A DNA stretch of 55,609 nucleotides from Bifidobacterium moukalabense DSM 27321 (GCF_000522505.1 NZ_AZMV01000008.1:1-55609), one strand, 5' to 3'. Shown: positions 24,636 through 34,639, counted from the stretch's first letter. A program made the numbers and translations. The notes: generated from the letters alone by a model not told the origin.

Positions 24636-27626
24636 ATGGTTGATCACGAGAACGATCAAGCCATTCATTCCCATCACTCTGCCGCAAGCGGGACCGAAAA
24701 TCCAATGGTCGTCGACTCCGCGCAGGGTGTTCTGCCCCACGATGCCGACCCATCGTTGACCGATGCGCAGGCCGTGGCGGATGCGCTCAACGTCGATCCG
24801 AACGTGGGCCTAAGCCAAGCGGAAGCCGAACGCAGGCTTGCGAAGTTCGGCCCGAACGAGCTCGCCTCCGCGCCTCCCGTGCCGAAATGGAAGAAGTTCC
24901 TGGCGCAATTCAAGGACCCGCTCGTCTATCTGTTGCTCGCCGCGACCGCCATCTCACTGGTCGCGTGGTTCATTGAAAAGGCCAACGCGGTGCCCGGGGC
25001 GGAAGGCGGTGAGGCGCTGCCGTTCGACGCCATCGTCATCGTGCTCATCCTCATCGTCAACGCCGTGCTCGGCTACATCCAGGAATCCAAGGCGGAACAG
25101 GCGGTCGAGGCACTCTCGCAAATGACCGCACCGCAGACCAATGTGCTGCGCGACGGCAGAATCACCCGCATCAACACCGTTGACGTGGTGCCGGGCGACA
25201 TCATCGTGCTCGGCGAGGGCGACTCCGTCTCCGCCGACGGCCGACTGTGCGTCGCCGCATCCCTGAGAATCGCGGAAGCCAGCCTGACCGGCGAAAGCGT
25301 GGCGGTCGGTAAGAAGGCGGATACGCTCGAACACGCGAAAGCCCTCGGTGACCGCGCCAACATGGTGTTCAACGGCACCTCCGTAACGCAAGGCACCGGA
25401 CGTGCCATCGTGACCGGCACCGGCATGAACACCCAGGTCGGCAAGATCGCCGACCTGCTGCAGGCCACCGAAGATGACGAAAGCCCGCTGCAGAAGGAAA
25501 TGAACTATGTTTCCAAGGTCCTGGGCATCGCGGTGTGCATCATCGCCGTCGTCGTGCTTGTAGCGCTTGCGATCACCGAAGGATTCAACGACATTCACGA
25601 CGTGATCGACTCGCTGCTGCTGGCCGTCTCGCTGGCCGTCGCGGCCGTGCCGGAAGGCCTTGCCGCGATTCTGACGGTGGTGCTCGCCCTCGGCGTACAG
25701 CGCATGGCCATGCACAACGCGATCGTCAAGAAGCTGCATTCCGTGGAGACGCTCGGCTCCGCATCGGTGATCTGCTCCGATAAGACCGGTACGCTCACCC
25801 GCAACGAGATGACCGTGGAACGCGTAGTCACGCCCAGCGGCGAAGTGCAGATCACCGGTACCGGCTACGCGCCTGAAGGCCGCATGGTGATAGTGGACCA
25901 ACGGACCCCGGAGCGTGCCGCGACCGAGATGGAGGCGGTGGCGACATTGGGCGTCGGCGCGCTGGCCAATGACGGCGACCTGCGGGAAAACACGCAGTCC
26001 GGCATATGGGAGGCCATCGGCGATCCCACGGAAGTCTCGCTGATCGTCGGTGCGCACAAGGTGAAGGCCGACCGGAGATATGCGCACTACAGTCGCGTCG
26101 GCGAGATTCCGTTCACCTCCGAACGCAAGCGCATGTCGATCGTTGCGCAGGATAACGCGGATGCCGGCAGGCTGACGGTCTTCTCGAAAGGCGCGCCGGA
26201 TGTGCTGCTCGGCTATTGCAACAGAATCGCCGTCGACGGTGCCGTCCGCCCGCTTACGGAAGGCGACCGTCAGCAGATTCTGGCGACCGTCGAACGACTC
26301 TCCGGCGAAGCGTACCGTACGCTGGGGCAGGCCTACCGCCCGCTCGGCACGGCATCGCTTGCCGACGTGCCCGGCGTGATCCTCAACGCCGCGGGCCATG
26401 TCGCCGATATCGCAGAACAAAGCGACATACTGGAATCCGACTTGATCTGGGTGGGCATGGTCGGCATCATCGATCCTCCGCGCACCGAAGTGCGTGCCTC
26501 CGTCGCCGAAGCGCATCGTGCCGGCATCCGTACCGTCATGATCACCGGCGACCATCCGCTCACCGCGGCACGCATCGCCACCGATCTGGGCATCATCGAA
26601 CAGAATGGCAAGGCGTTGACCGGCGACCAACTGGACGCCTTGCCCGACGACGATGCGCTCGACGCAGTGACGTCGGAAGTCTCCGTCTACGCTCGCGTGG
26701 CTCCGGAACACAAGTTGAAGATCGTGAAATCCCTGCAGCGCCAAGGCAACATCGTGGCCATGACCGGCGACGGCGTGAACGATGCCCCGGCCGTGAAAAC
26801 CGCCGACATCGGCGTCGCCATGGGCATCACCGGCACCGAAGTGACCAAGCAGAGCGCGAAGATGATCCTTGCCGACGACAACTTCAGCACCATCGTCGCC
26901 GCCGTGCGTGAAGGTCGTGGCATCTTCGACAACATCAGGAAGTTCCTGCGCTACCTGCTCAGTTCCAACGTGGGTGAGGTATTCACCGTGTTCGGCGGCG
27001 TGATCTTCGCCGGATTCCTCGGCATCACCCAACCCGGCACGCAGGGCGTGACCGTGCCGCTGCTCGCCACGCAGCTGCTGTGGATCAACCTACTCACCGA
27101 TGCGGCCCCGGCGCTCGCCATGGGCGTCGACCCATCCACCGACGATGTGATGGCCCGCAGACCGCGCCGCCTGACCGACCGTGTGATTGACGGCGAGATG
27201 TGGGGCGACATCATCTTCATCGGCGTGATCATGGCCGCAGTGACGTTGGTCGGCATGGACATGCATCTCGCCGGCGGCCTGTTCACCGACCGTTCCGTCG
27301 CGGCCGTCGGGCATGAGGCGCAGATGGTCGAAGCACGCACGATGGGCTTCACGATTCTCGTATTCGCGCAGATGTTCAATGCGCTCGCCTCACGCTCGCA
27401 TCTGCAGTCGGTGTTCGTCGGACTGTTCGCCAACAAATGGCTATGGGGCGCGATCGGCGTTTCCGTGGCATTGCAGTTGGCGGTGATCTACGTGCCGTTC
27501 CTCAATACCGCGTTCGGCACCGTGCCGCTGAGCGCCGGAGCATGGCTCGAGTGCGTCGGACTGGCGCTGATCGTGCTCATCGCCTCCGAACTGCGCAAGT
27601 GCGTGCTACGTGCCATGCACAGGTAA
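24636..27626 (+). CDS. P2-type cation-transporting ATPase (probably calcium)
   Basis: This 996-residue pump has the P-type ATPase order: N-terminal cation-ATPase domain (residues 40-110), actuator domain with EASLTGESVAVGKK, membrane helix with AVPEGLAAI, phosphorylated Asp382 in CSDKTGTLTRNEM, nucleotide-binding part (FTSERKRMS, KGAPDVLL), hinge TGDGVNDAPAVKTADIGVAMG and six C-terminal membrane helices. The PEGL ion-binding motif and length favour P2A calcium pumps over magnesium or sodium pumps, but the ion is not certain. CAAGGAGATCACC precedes the ATG. It is monocistronic, with a hairpin terminator downstream. Confidence 0.92.
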   Translation: MVDHENDQAIHSHHSAASGTENPMVVDSAQGVLPHDADPSLTDAQAVADALNVDPNVGLSQAEAERRLAKFGPNELASAPPVPKWKKFLAQFKDPLVYLLLAATAISLVAWFIEKANAVPGAEGGEALPFDAIVIVLILIVNAVLGYIQESKAEQAVEALSQMTAPQTNVLRDGRITRINTVDVVPGDIIVLGEGDSVSADGRLCVAASLRIAEASLTGESVAVGKKADTLEHAKALGDRANMVFNGTSVTQGTGRAIVTGTGMNTQVGKIADLLQATEDDESPLQKEMNYVSKVLGIAVCIIAVVVLVALAITEGFNDIHDVIDSLLLAVSLAVAAVPEGLAAILTVVLALGVQRMAMHNAIVKKLHSVETLGSASVICSDKTGTLTRNEMTVERVVTPSGEVQITGTGYAPEGRMVIVDQRTPERAATEMEAVATLGVGALANDGDLRENTQSGIWEAIGDPTEVSLIVGAHKVKADRRYAHYSRVGEIPFTSERKRMSIVAQDNADAGRLTVFSKGAPDVLLGYCNRIAVDGAVRPLTEGDRQQILATVERLSGEAYRTLGQAYRPLGTASLADVPGVILNAAGHVADIAEQSDILESDLIWVGMVGIIDPPRTEVRASVAEAHRAGIRTVMITGDHPLTAARIATDLGIIEQNGKALTGDQLDALPDDDALDAVTSEVSVYARVAPEHKLKIVKSLQRQGNIVAMTGDGVNDAPAVKTADIGVAMGITGTEVTKQSAKMILADDNFSTIVAAVREGRGIFDNIRKFLRYLLSSNVGEVFTVFGGVIFAGFLGITQPGTQGVTVPLLATQLLWINLLTDAAPALAMGVDPSTDDVMARRPRRLTDRVIDGEMWGDIIFIGVIMAAVTLVGMDMHLAGGLFTDRSVAAVGHEAQMVEARTMGFTILVFAQMFNALASRSHLQSVFVGLFANKWLWGAIGVSVALQLAVIYVPFLNTAFGTVPLSAGAWLECVGLALIVLIASELRKCVLRAMHR

Positions 27627-27685
27627 TGCCGGATGCACGCAGTGCTCACTGCGATGAGGGACGACGGCCGAAGCAGATAACACAA

Positions 27686-27718
27686 GGCGCTCGCCGGGTA
27701 TTCCGACGAGCGCCCTTA
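27686..27718 (+). terminator. Terminator between the cation ATPase and dcd
   Basis: GGCGCTCG pairs with CGAGCGCC (27707-27714), with a partly paired loop. It serves the ATPase gene and perhaps the convergent dcd gene. The T-run is weak. Confidence 0.6.
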
Positions 27719-27748
27719 CGTTAGGAAGCCGAACGACTCAAGGCCCAA

Positions 27749-28330
27749 TCAGTCCTGAATCTCGGCCTTGTAGAAATTCACGTACGAACGGCTCGGCGTT
27801 GGCCCGCGCTGACCCTGATAATGCGAGCCGGTGCCCTTCGAGCCGTACGGATGCTCGGCCGGCGAGCTCAGCCGGAAGAAGCACATCTGGCCGATTTTCA
27901 TGCCCGGCCACAGCTTCACCGGCAACGTGGACACGTTGGACAGTTCTAGCGTGATATGCCCTTCGAAACCCGGGTCGATGAAGCCCGCGGTGGAATGCGT
28001 CAGAATACCCAGGCGGCCCAGCGAACTCTTGCCCTCCAAGCGTGCCGCGACGGTCGAATCCAGCTTCACATACTCCCATGTGGATCCCAGCGCAAATTCG
28101 CCCGGATGCAGAATCCACGGTTCGTTCGCGGCGACCTCGAACTGTTCGGTCAGCTCGCCCTGATTCTCCGCCGGATCGACATAGGTGTACGCATGATTGT
28201 TGAATAGGCGGAAGAAGCGGTCCAAACGCACGTCGATCGAAGCCGGCTGCACCATTTCCGGGGTCCACGGATCGAGTGAGATATGACCGTCGGCCTGGGC
28301 GGCGAGAATGTCGCGATCGGACAGCAGCAT
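27749..28330 (-). CDS. dcd: dCTP deaminase
   Basis: This 193-residue enzyme converts dCTP to dUTP in the pathway to dTTP. It shows the dUTPase-fold motifs [52 protein letters not shown] (with the catalytic glutamate) and the C-terminal [12 protein letters not shown] segment that closes over the nucleotide. Related actinobacterial enzymes, such as that of Mycobacterium tuberculosis, also hydrolyse dUTP, which may hold here. ATG 28330 follows GAAGGAGTTTTG; the frame could start one codon earlier at TTG 28333, but that is unlikely. Confidence 0.95.
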   Translation of the reverse strand: MLLSDRDILAAQADGHISLDPWTPEMVQPASIDVRLDRFFRLFNNHAYTYVDPAENQGELTEQFEVAANEPWILHPGEFALGSTWEYVKLDSTVAARLEGKSSLGRLGILTHSTAGFIDPGFEGHITLELSNVSTLPVKLWPGMKIGQMCFFRLSSPAEHPYGSKGTGSHYQGQRGPTPSRSYVNFYKAEIQD

Positions 28331-28479
28331 CAAAACTCCTTCAAGTCGTAACCGTACGCACTCTTCGCGCGCGAAACCACACTGCCTACCAGTCTAGCGC
28401 GCCATCGCTACGTGATGGCCGGCACCTGTACCGTACCAATCGCCAAGGCAGGCCGTTGCAGCTCTGCCGCCTAGCCGGC

Positions 28480-29238
28480 CTACAGCACGCCCGGTGCGAT
28501 GTCGTGGATGGCCAGCCAGTCACGCAGGTCGCTGAACTCGTCGAGACTGACGGCGTGGTCGAGGCCGCGGTAGCCTCTCGAAGTCAGGAACGTGTGTTCG
28601 TCCAGCCATGCGGCGGTGGCGAAGATTTCCGGCTTGGGAATCACGGTATCGCTGTCGCCGTAACCGTAGAAGACGGGAATGTTCAGCGCGGCCAGACGAT
28701 CGTCGGCAGGCGCGGTGTCGGCGACATGTCCCGGTGCGAGGAATCCCGACAGCGCGACCGACGCGAGATAGCGTTCCGGATGAACGCGCAGCAGATGAAT
28801 CGCCAGAAGTCCGCCCTGCGAGAAACCGATCGGTACGACGGTGCGGTCTTCGGGAACGTTCGCGGCGACCCAGGCATCGATCGCATTCGCCGCGGCGAAC
28901 GCATCACGGTCCAGATCGTCGCCGGACGGTACGCAATCATGGAACCAGGAATAGGCGCCCTGCCCGAAGCCGAATTCACCCGAACCGGCCTCCTGCAACA
29001 CGAGCGGCGCCCGCAGTGAGGCGAAATCGTTATATGGGGCGACGTAGCGCATCATATCGGCGAGGTCGGCCTCATTCGAACCCCAGCCGTGCAGGCAAAG
29101 GAACAGCGGACGGCGCGGGGCGGCATTGCCGCCGCCGCGCGAATACTGCGCATGCGTTACCCACAAAGGATCGCCGAAGCGACCCGGTACCACATTCGAT
29201 TCGCGTCCGATCAGATTGCCTTCGATTGCATCGCTCAT
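28480..29238 (-). CDS. Alpha/beta hydrolase (carboxylesterase/phospholipase type)
   Basis: This 252-residue enzyme has an alpha/beta hydrolase fold of the phospholipase/carboxylesterase family: LFLCLHGWGSNEAD for the oxyanion hole, nucleophile Ser in IGFSQGGLLAI, Asp in YGYGDSDTVIP and His in RGLDHAVS. Its substrate is not predictable. ATG 29238 is chosen because upstream codons run through a terminator. TATATT lies seven bases before it (29251-29246), with only a weak GAAAG ribosome binding site, so the transcript may be leaderless. Confidence 0.85.
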   Translation of the reverse strand: MSDAIEGNLIGRESNVVPGRFGDPLWVTHAQYSRGGGNAAPRRPLFLCLHGWGSNEADLADMMRYVAPYNDFASLRAPLVLQEAGSGEFGFGQGAYSWFHDCVPSGDDLDRDAFAAANAIDAWVAANVPEDRTVVPIGFSQGGLLAIHLLRVHPERYLASVALSGFLAPGHVADTAPADDRLAALNIPVFYGYGDSDTVIPKPEIFATAAWLDEHTFLTSRGYRGLDHAVSLDEFSDLRDWLAIHDIAPGVL

Positions 29239-29548
29239 GTCTTTCAATATAGCCCTTTCGACATGGCGCGCTGCGATGGCGAATGTCATCGACGGAGGAG
29301 AGGACAAAAAAAGAAGACCCCGGTGGGATTGCCACCGGGGAGAGAAAGGAGAGAGAAGAAGAAAGGGTTCAGTTTTCGGGAACTGCTGTGGCTCCTGATC
29401 AGCTGCTGTTTGCTGATAGCTCTTATATAAACAGTCCTTTCTGAGTGCATGTCTGATATTTTCTGTGAACTTTCTGGGAATCATGCATCCCGGCATGACA
29501 TCCCGGCTTCCTCGACTCGGTATTGGCTTGCCCGATGTGATGCGGAAC
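29239..29548. other. Intergenic region between antiporter and hydrolase genes
   Basis: This stretch holds the minus-strand terminator at 29304-29340 and the candidate -10 of the hydrolase gene. The 200 bases between the antiporter stop and the terminator are purine-rich on the plus strand (repeated GAGA and GAAG) and carry no supported gene. Confidence 0.55.
29304..29340 (-). terminator. Terminator of the antiporter transcript
   Basis: On the minus strand CCCCGGTGG pairs with CCACCGGGG around CAATC, followed by TCTTCTTTTTTT. It lies about 210 bases after the antiporter stop. Confidence 0.88.
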
Positions 29549-31621
29549 TCAGATCTGGGCGTCGGCATCGACGCTCATCACGTAGACGTTGCGGCGCAGC
29601 TGCTTGGATTGCGCACGCGTGATGTCGCCCGCCTCATACATGTCCTGAATCACACCAAGCTCGATGCCGTAGCTCTCACGCTTGACCTCTTCGGCCTGCG
29701 CCTGCGCTTCGGCGTTGTCGCCCACATTCGGGCGCGCACGCAGCGTGGCCTCGCCTCGACGGTAATCCAGCAGCAGACCGGAACAATGCTCGGTGTTGTA
29801 CGTATCCTTGCCCATCTCCTCGTACAGCCGATCGATCACGTGCTCGATCGCGTCCACCTGCACGGCACGGGTATGGGCGAACAGTTCGTCGTCGCTGAAC
29901 AGCGGCGTGGTGCGACGGATCTTGCTGTTCACGCGGCGCACCAGCATGCCCGTACGGCGTTGCAACGCCCTGAACCGGCCCTTCAGCTGCCAGATCGTGC
30001 GTCCGGAATCATGGGCGGTCTCGATATGACGCAACGAATTCATGATCTGGTCGAGCAGGCGCTCGCAGGCTTCGGCCTCCAGATCGTTGGCCGCCTTGTT
30101 CTCGCTCGGATGAGCCTTTGCGTCGGCCAGTCGCGCCTTCACATACTCCTTCTCCCAATTGAGTGCGTCGATCTGCAGCTGCATGTAGCCCTGCGGATCG
30201 GTTTCCCCGATGCGCTGCTTGAGCCGTGTGATGCGCTTCGTATAGGAGTCGATGATCATGAGCACGGCCTTGCGGTTATCGGACGTGACCCGTCCCGACA
30301 GCTCCTCCACGGTTCGGCGCAGCACTTCGATGGTGATTTCGCTCATCTCCATGGAAGCGTCCTTATCGTGGTTCGGCGCGAGCAGCGGCAGCAGGAAGTT
30401 GGCAAGCAGCAGCGTCACTACGATCACGCCGCCTGCGATGAAGATCAGCTCGTCACGCATCGGGAACCATTCACCGCTGCTGACGGTATAGGGGATGGTG
30501 AACATCAATGACAGGGTGATGGTGCCTTTCGGTCCGCCGAACGTCATGACGGCGGCCGAACGCCAACGCTGCGGCGTCATCTTGCGGCGCTTGTGCGTGG
30601 TCGTGTCGCGGGCGAGGCGCAGCATGAGCGAAATCCACAGGAATCGCATGACGATCACCACCGCGGAAACGGCCAGAATGGCCAGCAACAGTCGCCAGTT
30701 GCTGATTTCCGGGTCGTCCCAGCTGGCGCTCATCGCGTCCGGCAGCAGCATGCCAAGCAGAATGAACACGGTGCCGTTCAGCGTGAACGACAGCACGCCC
30801 CACACGCTTGACGATACGATGTTCGTGCGTGCCACATTCGGTCCGATGCCGGTATGGTCGAAGCGGATGGTCAGGCCGGCCGCGACGACTGCGAGAATGC
30901 CGGAGACATGCGCCGCCTCCGCGCCCAGATACAGCAGGAACGGCAGGAACAGTTCCATAAGGATTCTGCTGGTGGTCGTCTCCCAGCCGATGGAACGTAG
31001 CGATTCGAACAGGATGTCGGCGATCATGCCTACGGCCAGGCCGAAGATGGCTCCGCCGAAGAACGATACGACGAATTGCGTTGCCGACTGGCCGATCTCG
31101 AAAACTCCGCTGACGGCAGCCGCTATGGCGAACTGGAAGCCGACGATGCCGGAGGCGTCATTGAAGAGGGACTCGCCCTTCAGCACGCCCGTCTGACGCT
31201 GCGTCAGCGCGGCCTCCTTGCCGAGGGATGATACCGCCACCGCGTCGGTGGGCCCAAGCGAGGCGCCGAGTGCAAGGGCCGCGGCAAGAGTGATCGACGG
31301 CCATATGGAATGAAGTATGAAGCCGACCGCCACCATGGTGGCGATGGCCAGGCCGATGGCCAGCGACAACGATAGTTTGACCGAGCGCAGCAGTTCGCGT
31401 TTGTCGATCTCGTGCGCCTCAAGGTACAGCAACGGCGCGATGAACAACACCATGAACAGTTCCGGGTCGAGTGTGACATCCGGAAAGAACGGCAGCTGCG
31501 TGACCAGTGCACCCAATGCGATCTGCACGAGCGGGGTGGAGACCTTGGGAATGAAGCGACTGAGGAATGAAGATAATACGACGGCAGCAATAATGCATAG
31601 AATCAGTTCGAATACCGCCAA
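29549..31621 (-). CDS. CPA1-type sodium/proton antiporter
   Basis: This protein of about 690 residues has some 12 transmembrane helices in residues 1-420 with the CPA1 motifs: ASLGPTDAVAVSSL, the ion-binding FNDASGIVGF, and YLGAEAAHVSGILAVVAAGL. A hydrophilic C-terminal domain of about 260 residues follows, rich in charged helices. Family members exchange Na+ or K+ for protons. The start is not an ATG: AAAGGAGG lies four bases before TTG 31621, and the protein reads LAVFELIL from there. The upstream frame (to 31675) has no site. It is divergent from tadA. Confidence 0.88.
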   Translation of the reverse strand: MAVFELILCIIAAVVLSSFLSRFIPKVSTPLVQIALGALVTQLPFFPDVTLDPELFMVLFIAPLLYLEAHEIDKRELLRSVKLSLSLAIGLAIATMVAVGFILHSIWPSITLAAALALGASLGPTDAVAVSSLGKEAALTQRQTGVLKGESLFNDASGIVGFQFAIAAAVSGVFEIGQSATQFVVSFFGGAIFGLAVGMIADILFESLRSIGWETTTSRILMELFLPFLLYLGAEAAHVSGILAVVAAGLTIRFDHTGIGPNVARTNIVSSSVWGVLSFTLNGTVFILLGMLLPDAMSASWDDPEISNWRLLLAILAVSAVVIVMRFLWISLMLRLARDTTTHKRRKMTPQRWRSAAVMTFGGPKGTITLSLMFTIPYTVSSGEWFPMRDELIFIAGGVIVVTLLLANFLLPLLAPNHDKDASMEMSEITIEVLRRTVEELSGRVTSDNRKAVLMIIDSYTKRITRLKQRIGETDPQGYMQLQIDALNWEKEYVKARLADAKAHPSENKAANDLEAEACERLLDQIMNSLRHIETAHDSGRTIWQLKGRFRALQRRTGMLVRRVNSKIRRTTPLFSDDELFAHTRAVQVDAIEHVIDRLYEEMGKDTYNTEHCSGLLLDYRRGEATLRARPNVGDNAEAQAQAEEVKRESYGIELGVIQDMYEAGDITRAQSKQLRRNVYVMSVDADAQI

Positions 31622-31703
31622 CGTGCCTCCTTTGCGCGTGATTGCCCCCGCCTGTTCCAGACTACCAAGAGGCATTTATGCGCGTGTTTCGTACACTGGA
31701 GGC

Positions 31704-32180
31704 ATGGCGTGGAATGAAAGTATGGAAGTCGCGCTTCGACTGGCACGTGAGGCGGCGGTCGAAGGGGAGGTGCCGGTCGGGGCCGTGGTGCTGGACTCCT
31801 CCCGCCAGGTGATCGGTTATGGACGCAATCTGCGAGAGGCCGACCGCGATCCACTTGCCCATGCCGAGGTCAAGGCCATGGCCGAAGCCGCGCATGCACT
31901 CGGCACTTGGAATCTTGCCGACTGCACGCTTGTCGTCACACTTGAGCCCTGCCCGATGTGCGCCGGCGCCTGCCTGCAGACGCATGTCGGCCGCATCGTC
32001 TTCGGCGCGTGGGACGCCAAGCTTGGTGCGTGCGGTTCGGTCTGGGACATTCCCCGTGATCCGCATATCGGCAGCATTCCGGAAGTCATCGGCGGCGTAC
32101 GGGAATCGGAATGTGCGCAGGTCCTCACGGATTTCTTCATCGGGAAACGAGGCGCCGACGATCCGCTCCGACGGAAGTGA
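31704..32180 (+). CDS. tadA: tRNA adenosine deaminase TadA
   Basis: This 158-residue deaminase converts adenosine 34 of tRNA-Arg(ACG) to inosine. It has the zinc motifs: HAE (His53 in PLAHAEVKAMAEAA) and PCPMCAGAC. Length and motifs fit TadA rather than cytidine deaminase. The ATG at 31704 is preceded by GGAGGC directly, too close for a Shine-Dalgarno, but TACACT lies six bases upstream, pointing to a leaderless transcript. An internal ATG at 31722 is possible. It is divergent from the antiporter gene. Confidence 0.93.
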   Translation: MAWNESMEVALRLAREAAVEGEVPVGAVVLDSSRQVIGYGRNLREADRDPLAHAEVKAMAEAAHALGTWNLADCTLVVTLEPCPMCAGACLQTHVGRIVFGAWDAKLGACGSVWDIPRDPHIGSIPEVIGGVRESECAQVLTDFFIGKRGADDPLRRK

Positions 32181-32208
32181 CGAGTGGAGGCGCGACGACA
32201 ATCCGGAA

Positions 32209-32229
32209 TTACTTTCCGAAAATAAGAAA
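32209..32229 (+). promoter_or_regulatory. Operator-like site upstream of the alpha-galactosidase gene
   Basis: The site reads TTACTTTCC, then GAAAATAAGAAA. The same pattern, TTACTTTCC then CAGAATAACAAA, occurs at 35948-35968 between the ROK repressor and the ABC importer. TTNCTT and AAGNAA form an imperfect inverted pair. Two conserved copies at linked promoters suggest the ROK repressor binds both. Confidence 0.65.
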
Positions 32230-32316
32230 CACGCTGCGACGGGTCAAGGAAAACCGGTTGCCGTAGCATCGAAAACGTCATACTCAGGAAATATTCGCAT
32301 ATCAAAGGATGTTGCA

Positions 32317-34611
32317 ATGACGCTCATTCAATCGTTTCAAGGATCTGCCTCCGACGGCACCGCGCTGACCGCCGTCTATGCCGAGCAGCCAGCCTCCAGC
32401 GTGGCCCTCGCCATGGTATTCCCCGGCACCGAGCTGCCGCGACTGGTGTATTGGGGCCGCCCGCTATCCGCTCCCGAAACCGTGGTCGGCCTGTACGATG
32501 CCCTACGTCCGCAGCGCGTCTCCGGCGCGCTCGACTACACCGCATGGCCGAGCGTACTGCCGACCCAATCTGAATCCTGGATCGGTGCCAAACGTTTCGA
32601 AATCCGCCGCGACGGACGTGAGCTGTTCTGCAAGTTCGCCGTCACCGACATCAAGGCCGAGACCGTGGAAGGCGGCAACGCCTATGAAATGACCATAAAG
32701 GACGGCTATCCGCAGTGGAACGTGGCCGCGGAACCGAAACGGACACCGACCATCACCGCCACCGCCGAAGACGTGGAACAAGGTGTGAAACTCATCTGGA
32801 CCTGCGAAGTCGACGTGAGCGGTCTCGTACGCCAGCGGGCCACCGTGATCAACACCGGCGAGGGACGGCTGGAAGTCGGCAAGGTGGAACTCGGCTTCCC
32901 CGTGCCGGCCGACGCCACCGAAATCCTTACCACCACCGGCCATCACCTGCACGAACGTTCGCCGCAACGCCAACCGCTGACCATCGGCCGTTTCGAAAAG
33001 GTCTCGATGACCGGCCGTCCTGATTTCGACGCAACCCTGCTGCTGTCCCTCGGTGAAACCGGCTTCGGATTCACCCGCGGCAATGTCTACTCCGCACATG
33101 TCGCATGGAGCGGCAACAGCGTGCTCTCCGCGGAACGACTGCCCTATACCACCGGCATGCTCGGCGGCGGCGAGATGCTCTTCGGCGGCGAAATCACGCT
33201 GGCCGACGGCGAGGAATACACAACCCCGTGGGTATGCGGATCCTTCGGTGAAGGCCTTAACGAAGTGGCCTCCCGTTTCCACTCGTTCATCCGCAACACG
33301 CATCGCGACTGGAACGCCGAGTACGGCATCGCCCTCAAACCGCGGCCGGTCATCCTCAACACCTGGGAGGCCGTCTACTTCAACCATGACTACGACACCC
33401 TCACCGCACTGGCCGACAAGGCCGTGGAAAGCGGCGTCGAACGTTTCGTGGTGGATGACGGCTGGTTCGGCTCCCGCCGTGACGATACCTCCGGCCTTGG
33501 TGACTGGGAGATTTCGCAGGACGTATGGCCTGACGGCGACAAGTCGCTGAAGGCGCTCGCCGATTACGTGCACGGCAAGGGCCTCGAGTTCGGCCTGTGG
33601 TTCGAACCGGAAATGGTCAACCCCGATTCCGACATGTTCCGGACGCATCCGGATTGGGTCCTGAAGCCCACTCCCGGCCGCCTGCCGATGCAGGGGCGCA
33701 CCCAGCAGGTCGTCGACCTGACCAATCCGGACGCCTACGCCTACGTGTACGGCGCAATGGACAAGCTCGTGGGCGAGCTTGGCATCGACTACATCAAGTG
33801 GGATCACAACAAGCTCGTCACCGAAGCCGTTTCGCCGTATTCCGGCCGTCCGGCGGTGCATGGGCAGACGCTTGCGGTCTATAGGATCTTCACCGATTTG
33901 AAGGCCGCACACCCGGGACTTGAAATCGAAAGCTGCTCCTCCGGTGGCGGCCGCGTGGATCTTGGCATCCTTGAAGTGGCCGATCGCATCTGGGGCTCCG
34001 ACTGCGTCGATCCGGTGGAGCGTGCCGATATCCAGCGCTATACCTCGCTGCTCGTGCCGCCGGAGATGATCGGTGAGCATGTGGGCGCCTCGCCGGCGCA
34101 CTCCACGCATCGCGCCACCTCGCAGGAGCTGCGTATGGCCATGGCGTTCTTCGGGCATATGGGCATCGAATGGAATCTGCTCAAGGAGCCGCAGGCCGAC
34201 ATCGACAAGCTCGCCAAATGGGTCGCCGAGTTCAAGAAGCATCGTGAATGGTTCGCCGTCGACACGGTGGTGCACTCTGATGCCGCCGATCCGGCCGTGC
34301 GTGTGGACGGCTGCGTCATGCCGAACAAGGCCGCCGCAATCTACCGCTTCACGCAGCTGACCACCTCGCAGACCTATCCGGCCGCGCCGGTGCGTCTGCC
34401 CGGCCTCGATCCGGATAAGGTGTATACGGTGTCACCACTCGACGTGAGCCTTGACCTGGTCAAGCAAGACATCACCAATGGGCAGAGTCCGCTCGGCTGG
34501 TGGAATCCGGAAGGTGTGAAGATGACCGGGCGTGCGCTCGAAACCTACGGCATCCGCCCGCCGTCGCTTCACCCCGCCCAGGCCGTCCTGTTCAAGGTCG
34601 TGGAAATCTGA
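32317..34611 (+). CDS. GH36 alpha-galactosidase
   Basis: This 764-residue enzyme hydrolyses terminal alpha-1,6-galactose from melibiose, raffinose and stachyose. The N-terminal beta-sandwich (about 1-310) precedes the TIM barrel, with the nucleophile Asp496 in YIKWDHNK, the substrate motif CSSGGGRVDLG and the acid/base Asp562 in WGSDCVDP. A C-terminal beta domain ends the protein. The length fits bacterial GH36 group I. No signal peptide is present, so it is cytoplasmic and depends on sugar import. ATG 32317 is preceded by AAAGGATGTTGCA; the frame is open far upstream through tadA without support. An operator-like site shared with the ABC importer promoter lies 87 bases upstream. Confidence 0.95.
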   Translation: MTLIQSFQGSASDGTALTAVYAEQPASSVALAMVFPGTELPRLVYWGRPLSAPETVVGLYDALRPQRVSGALDYTAWPSVLPTQSESWIGAKRFEIRRDGRELFCKFAVTDIKAETVEGGNAYEMTIKDGYPQWNVAAEPKRTPTITATAEDVEQGVKLIWTCEVDVSGLVRQRATVINTGEGRLEVGKVELGFPVPADATEILTTTGHHLHERSPQRQPLTIGRFEKVSMTGRPDFDATLLLSLGETGFGFTRGNVYSAHVAWSGNSVLSAERLPYTTGMLGGGEMLFGGEITLADGEEYTTPWVCGSFGEGLNEVASRFHSFIRNTHRDWNAEYGIALKPRPVILNTWEAVYFNHDYDTLTALADKAVESGVERFVVDDGWFGSRRDDTSGLGDWEISQDVWPDGDKSLKALADYVHGKGLEFGLWFEPEMVNPDSDMFRTHPDWVLKPTPGRLPMQGRTQQVVDLTNPDAYAYVYGAMDKLVGELGIDYIKWDHNKLVTEAVSPYSGRPAVHGQTLAVYRIFTDLKAAHPGLEIESCSSGGGRVDLGILEVADRIWGSDCVDPVERADIQRYTSLLVPPEMIGEHVGASPAHSTHRATSQELRMAMAFFGHMGIEWNLLKEPQADIDKLAKWVAEFKKHREWFAVDTVVHSDAADPAVRVDGCVMPNKAAAIYRFTQLTTSQTYPAAPVRLPGLDPDKVYTVSPLDVSLDLVKQDITNGQSPLGWWNPEGVKMTGRALETYGIRPPSLHPAQAVLFKVVEI

Positions 34612-34639
34612 TTGCCTAAGTGCCGGTAAACGGCTTCTT

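Noticed and set aside
24954..27032. A 692-residue open frame antisense to the cation ATPase gene
   Set aside because: It is a GC-bias shadow: His- and Gly-rich composition, no ribosome binding site and no recognisable domain, fully overlapped by a clear P-type ATPase.
29290..29460. A phenylalanine-rich leader peptide with attenuator upstream of the hydrolase gene
   Set aside because: A minus-strand frame with FFF runs into the terminator hairpin, which looks like pheL-type attenuation, but the downstream gene is not an amino acid gene, the frame lacks a ribosome binding site, and the T-rich strand explains the Phe codons.
31819..32316. N-terminal extension of the alpha-galactosidase frame through tadA
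   Set aside because: The frame happens to be open, but GH36 homology begins after ATG 32317, which has its own ribosome binding site, and tadA is convincing in another frame.
32503..34275. Long antisense frame over the alpha-galactosidase, and similar ones over the GH3, permease and GH13 genes
   Set aside because: Same reason: high GC in third positions makes long antisense frames; compositions are unlike real proteins.
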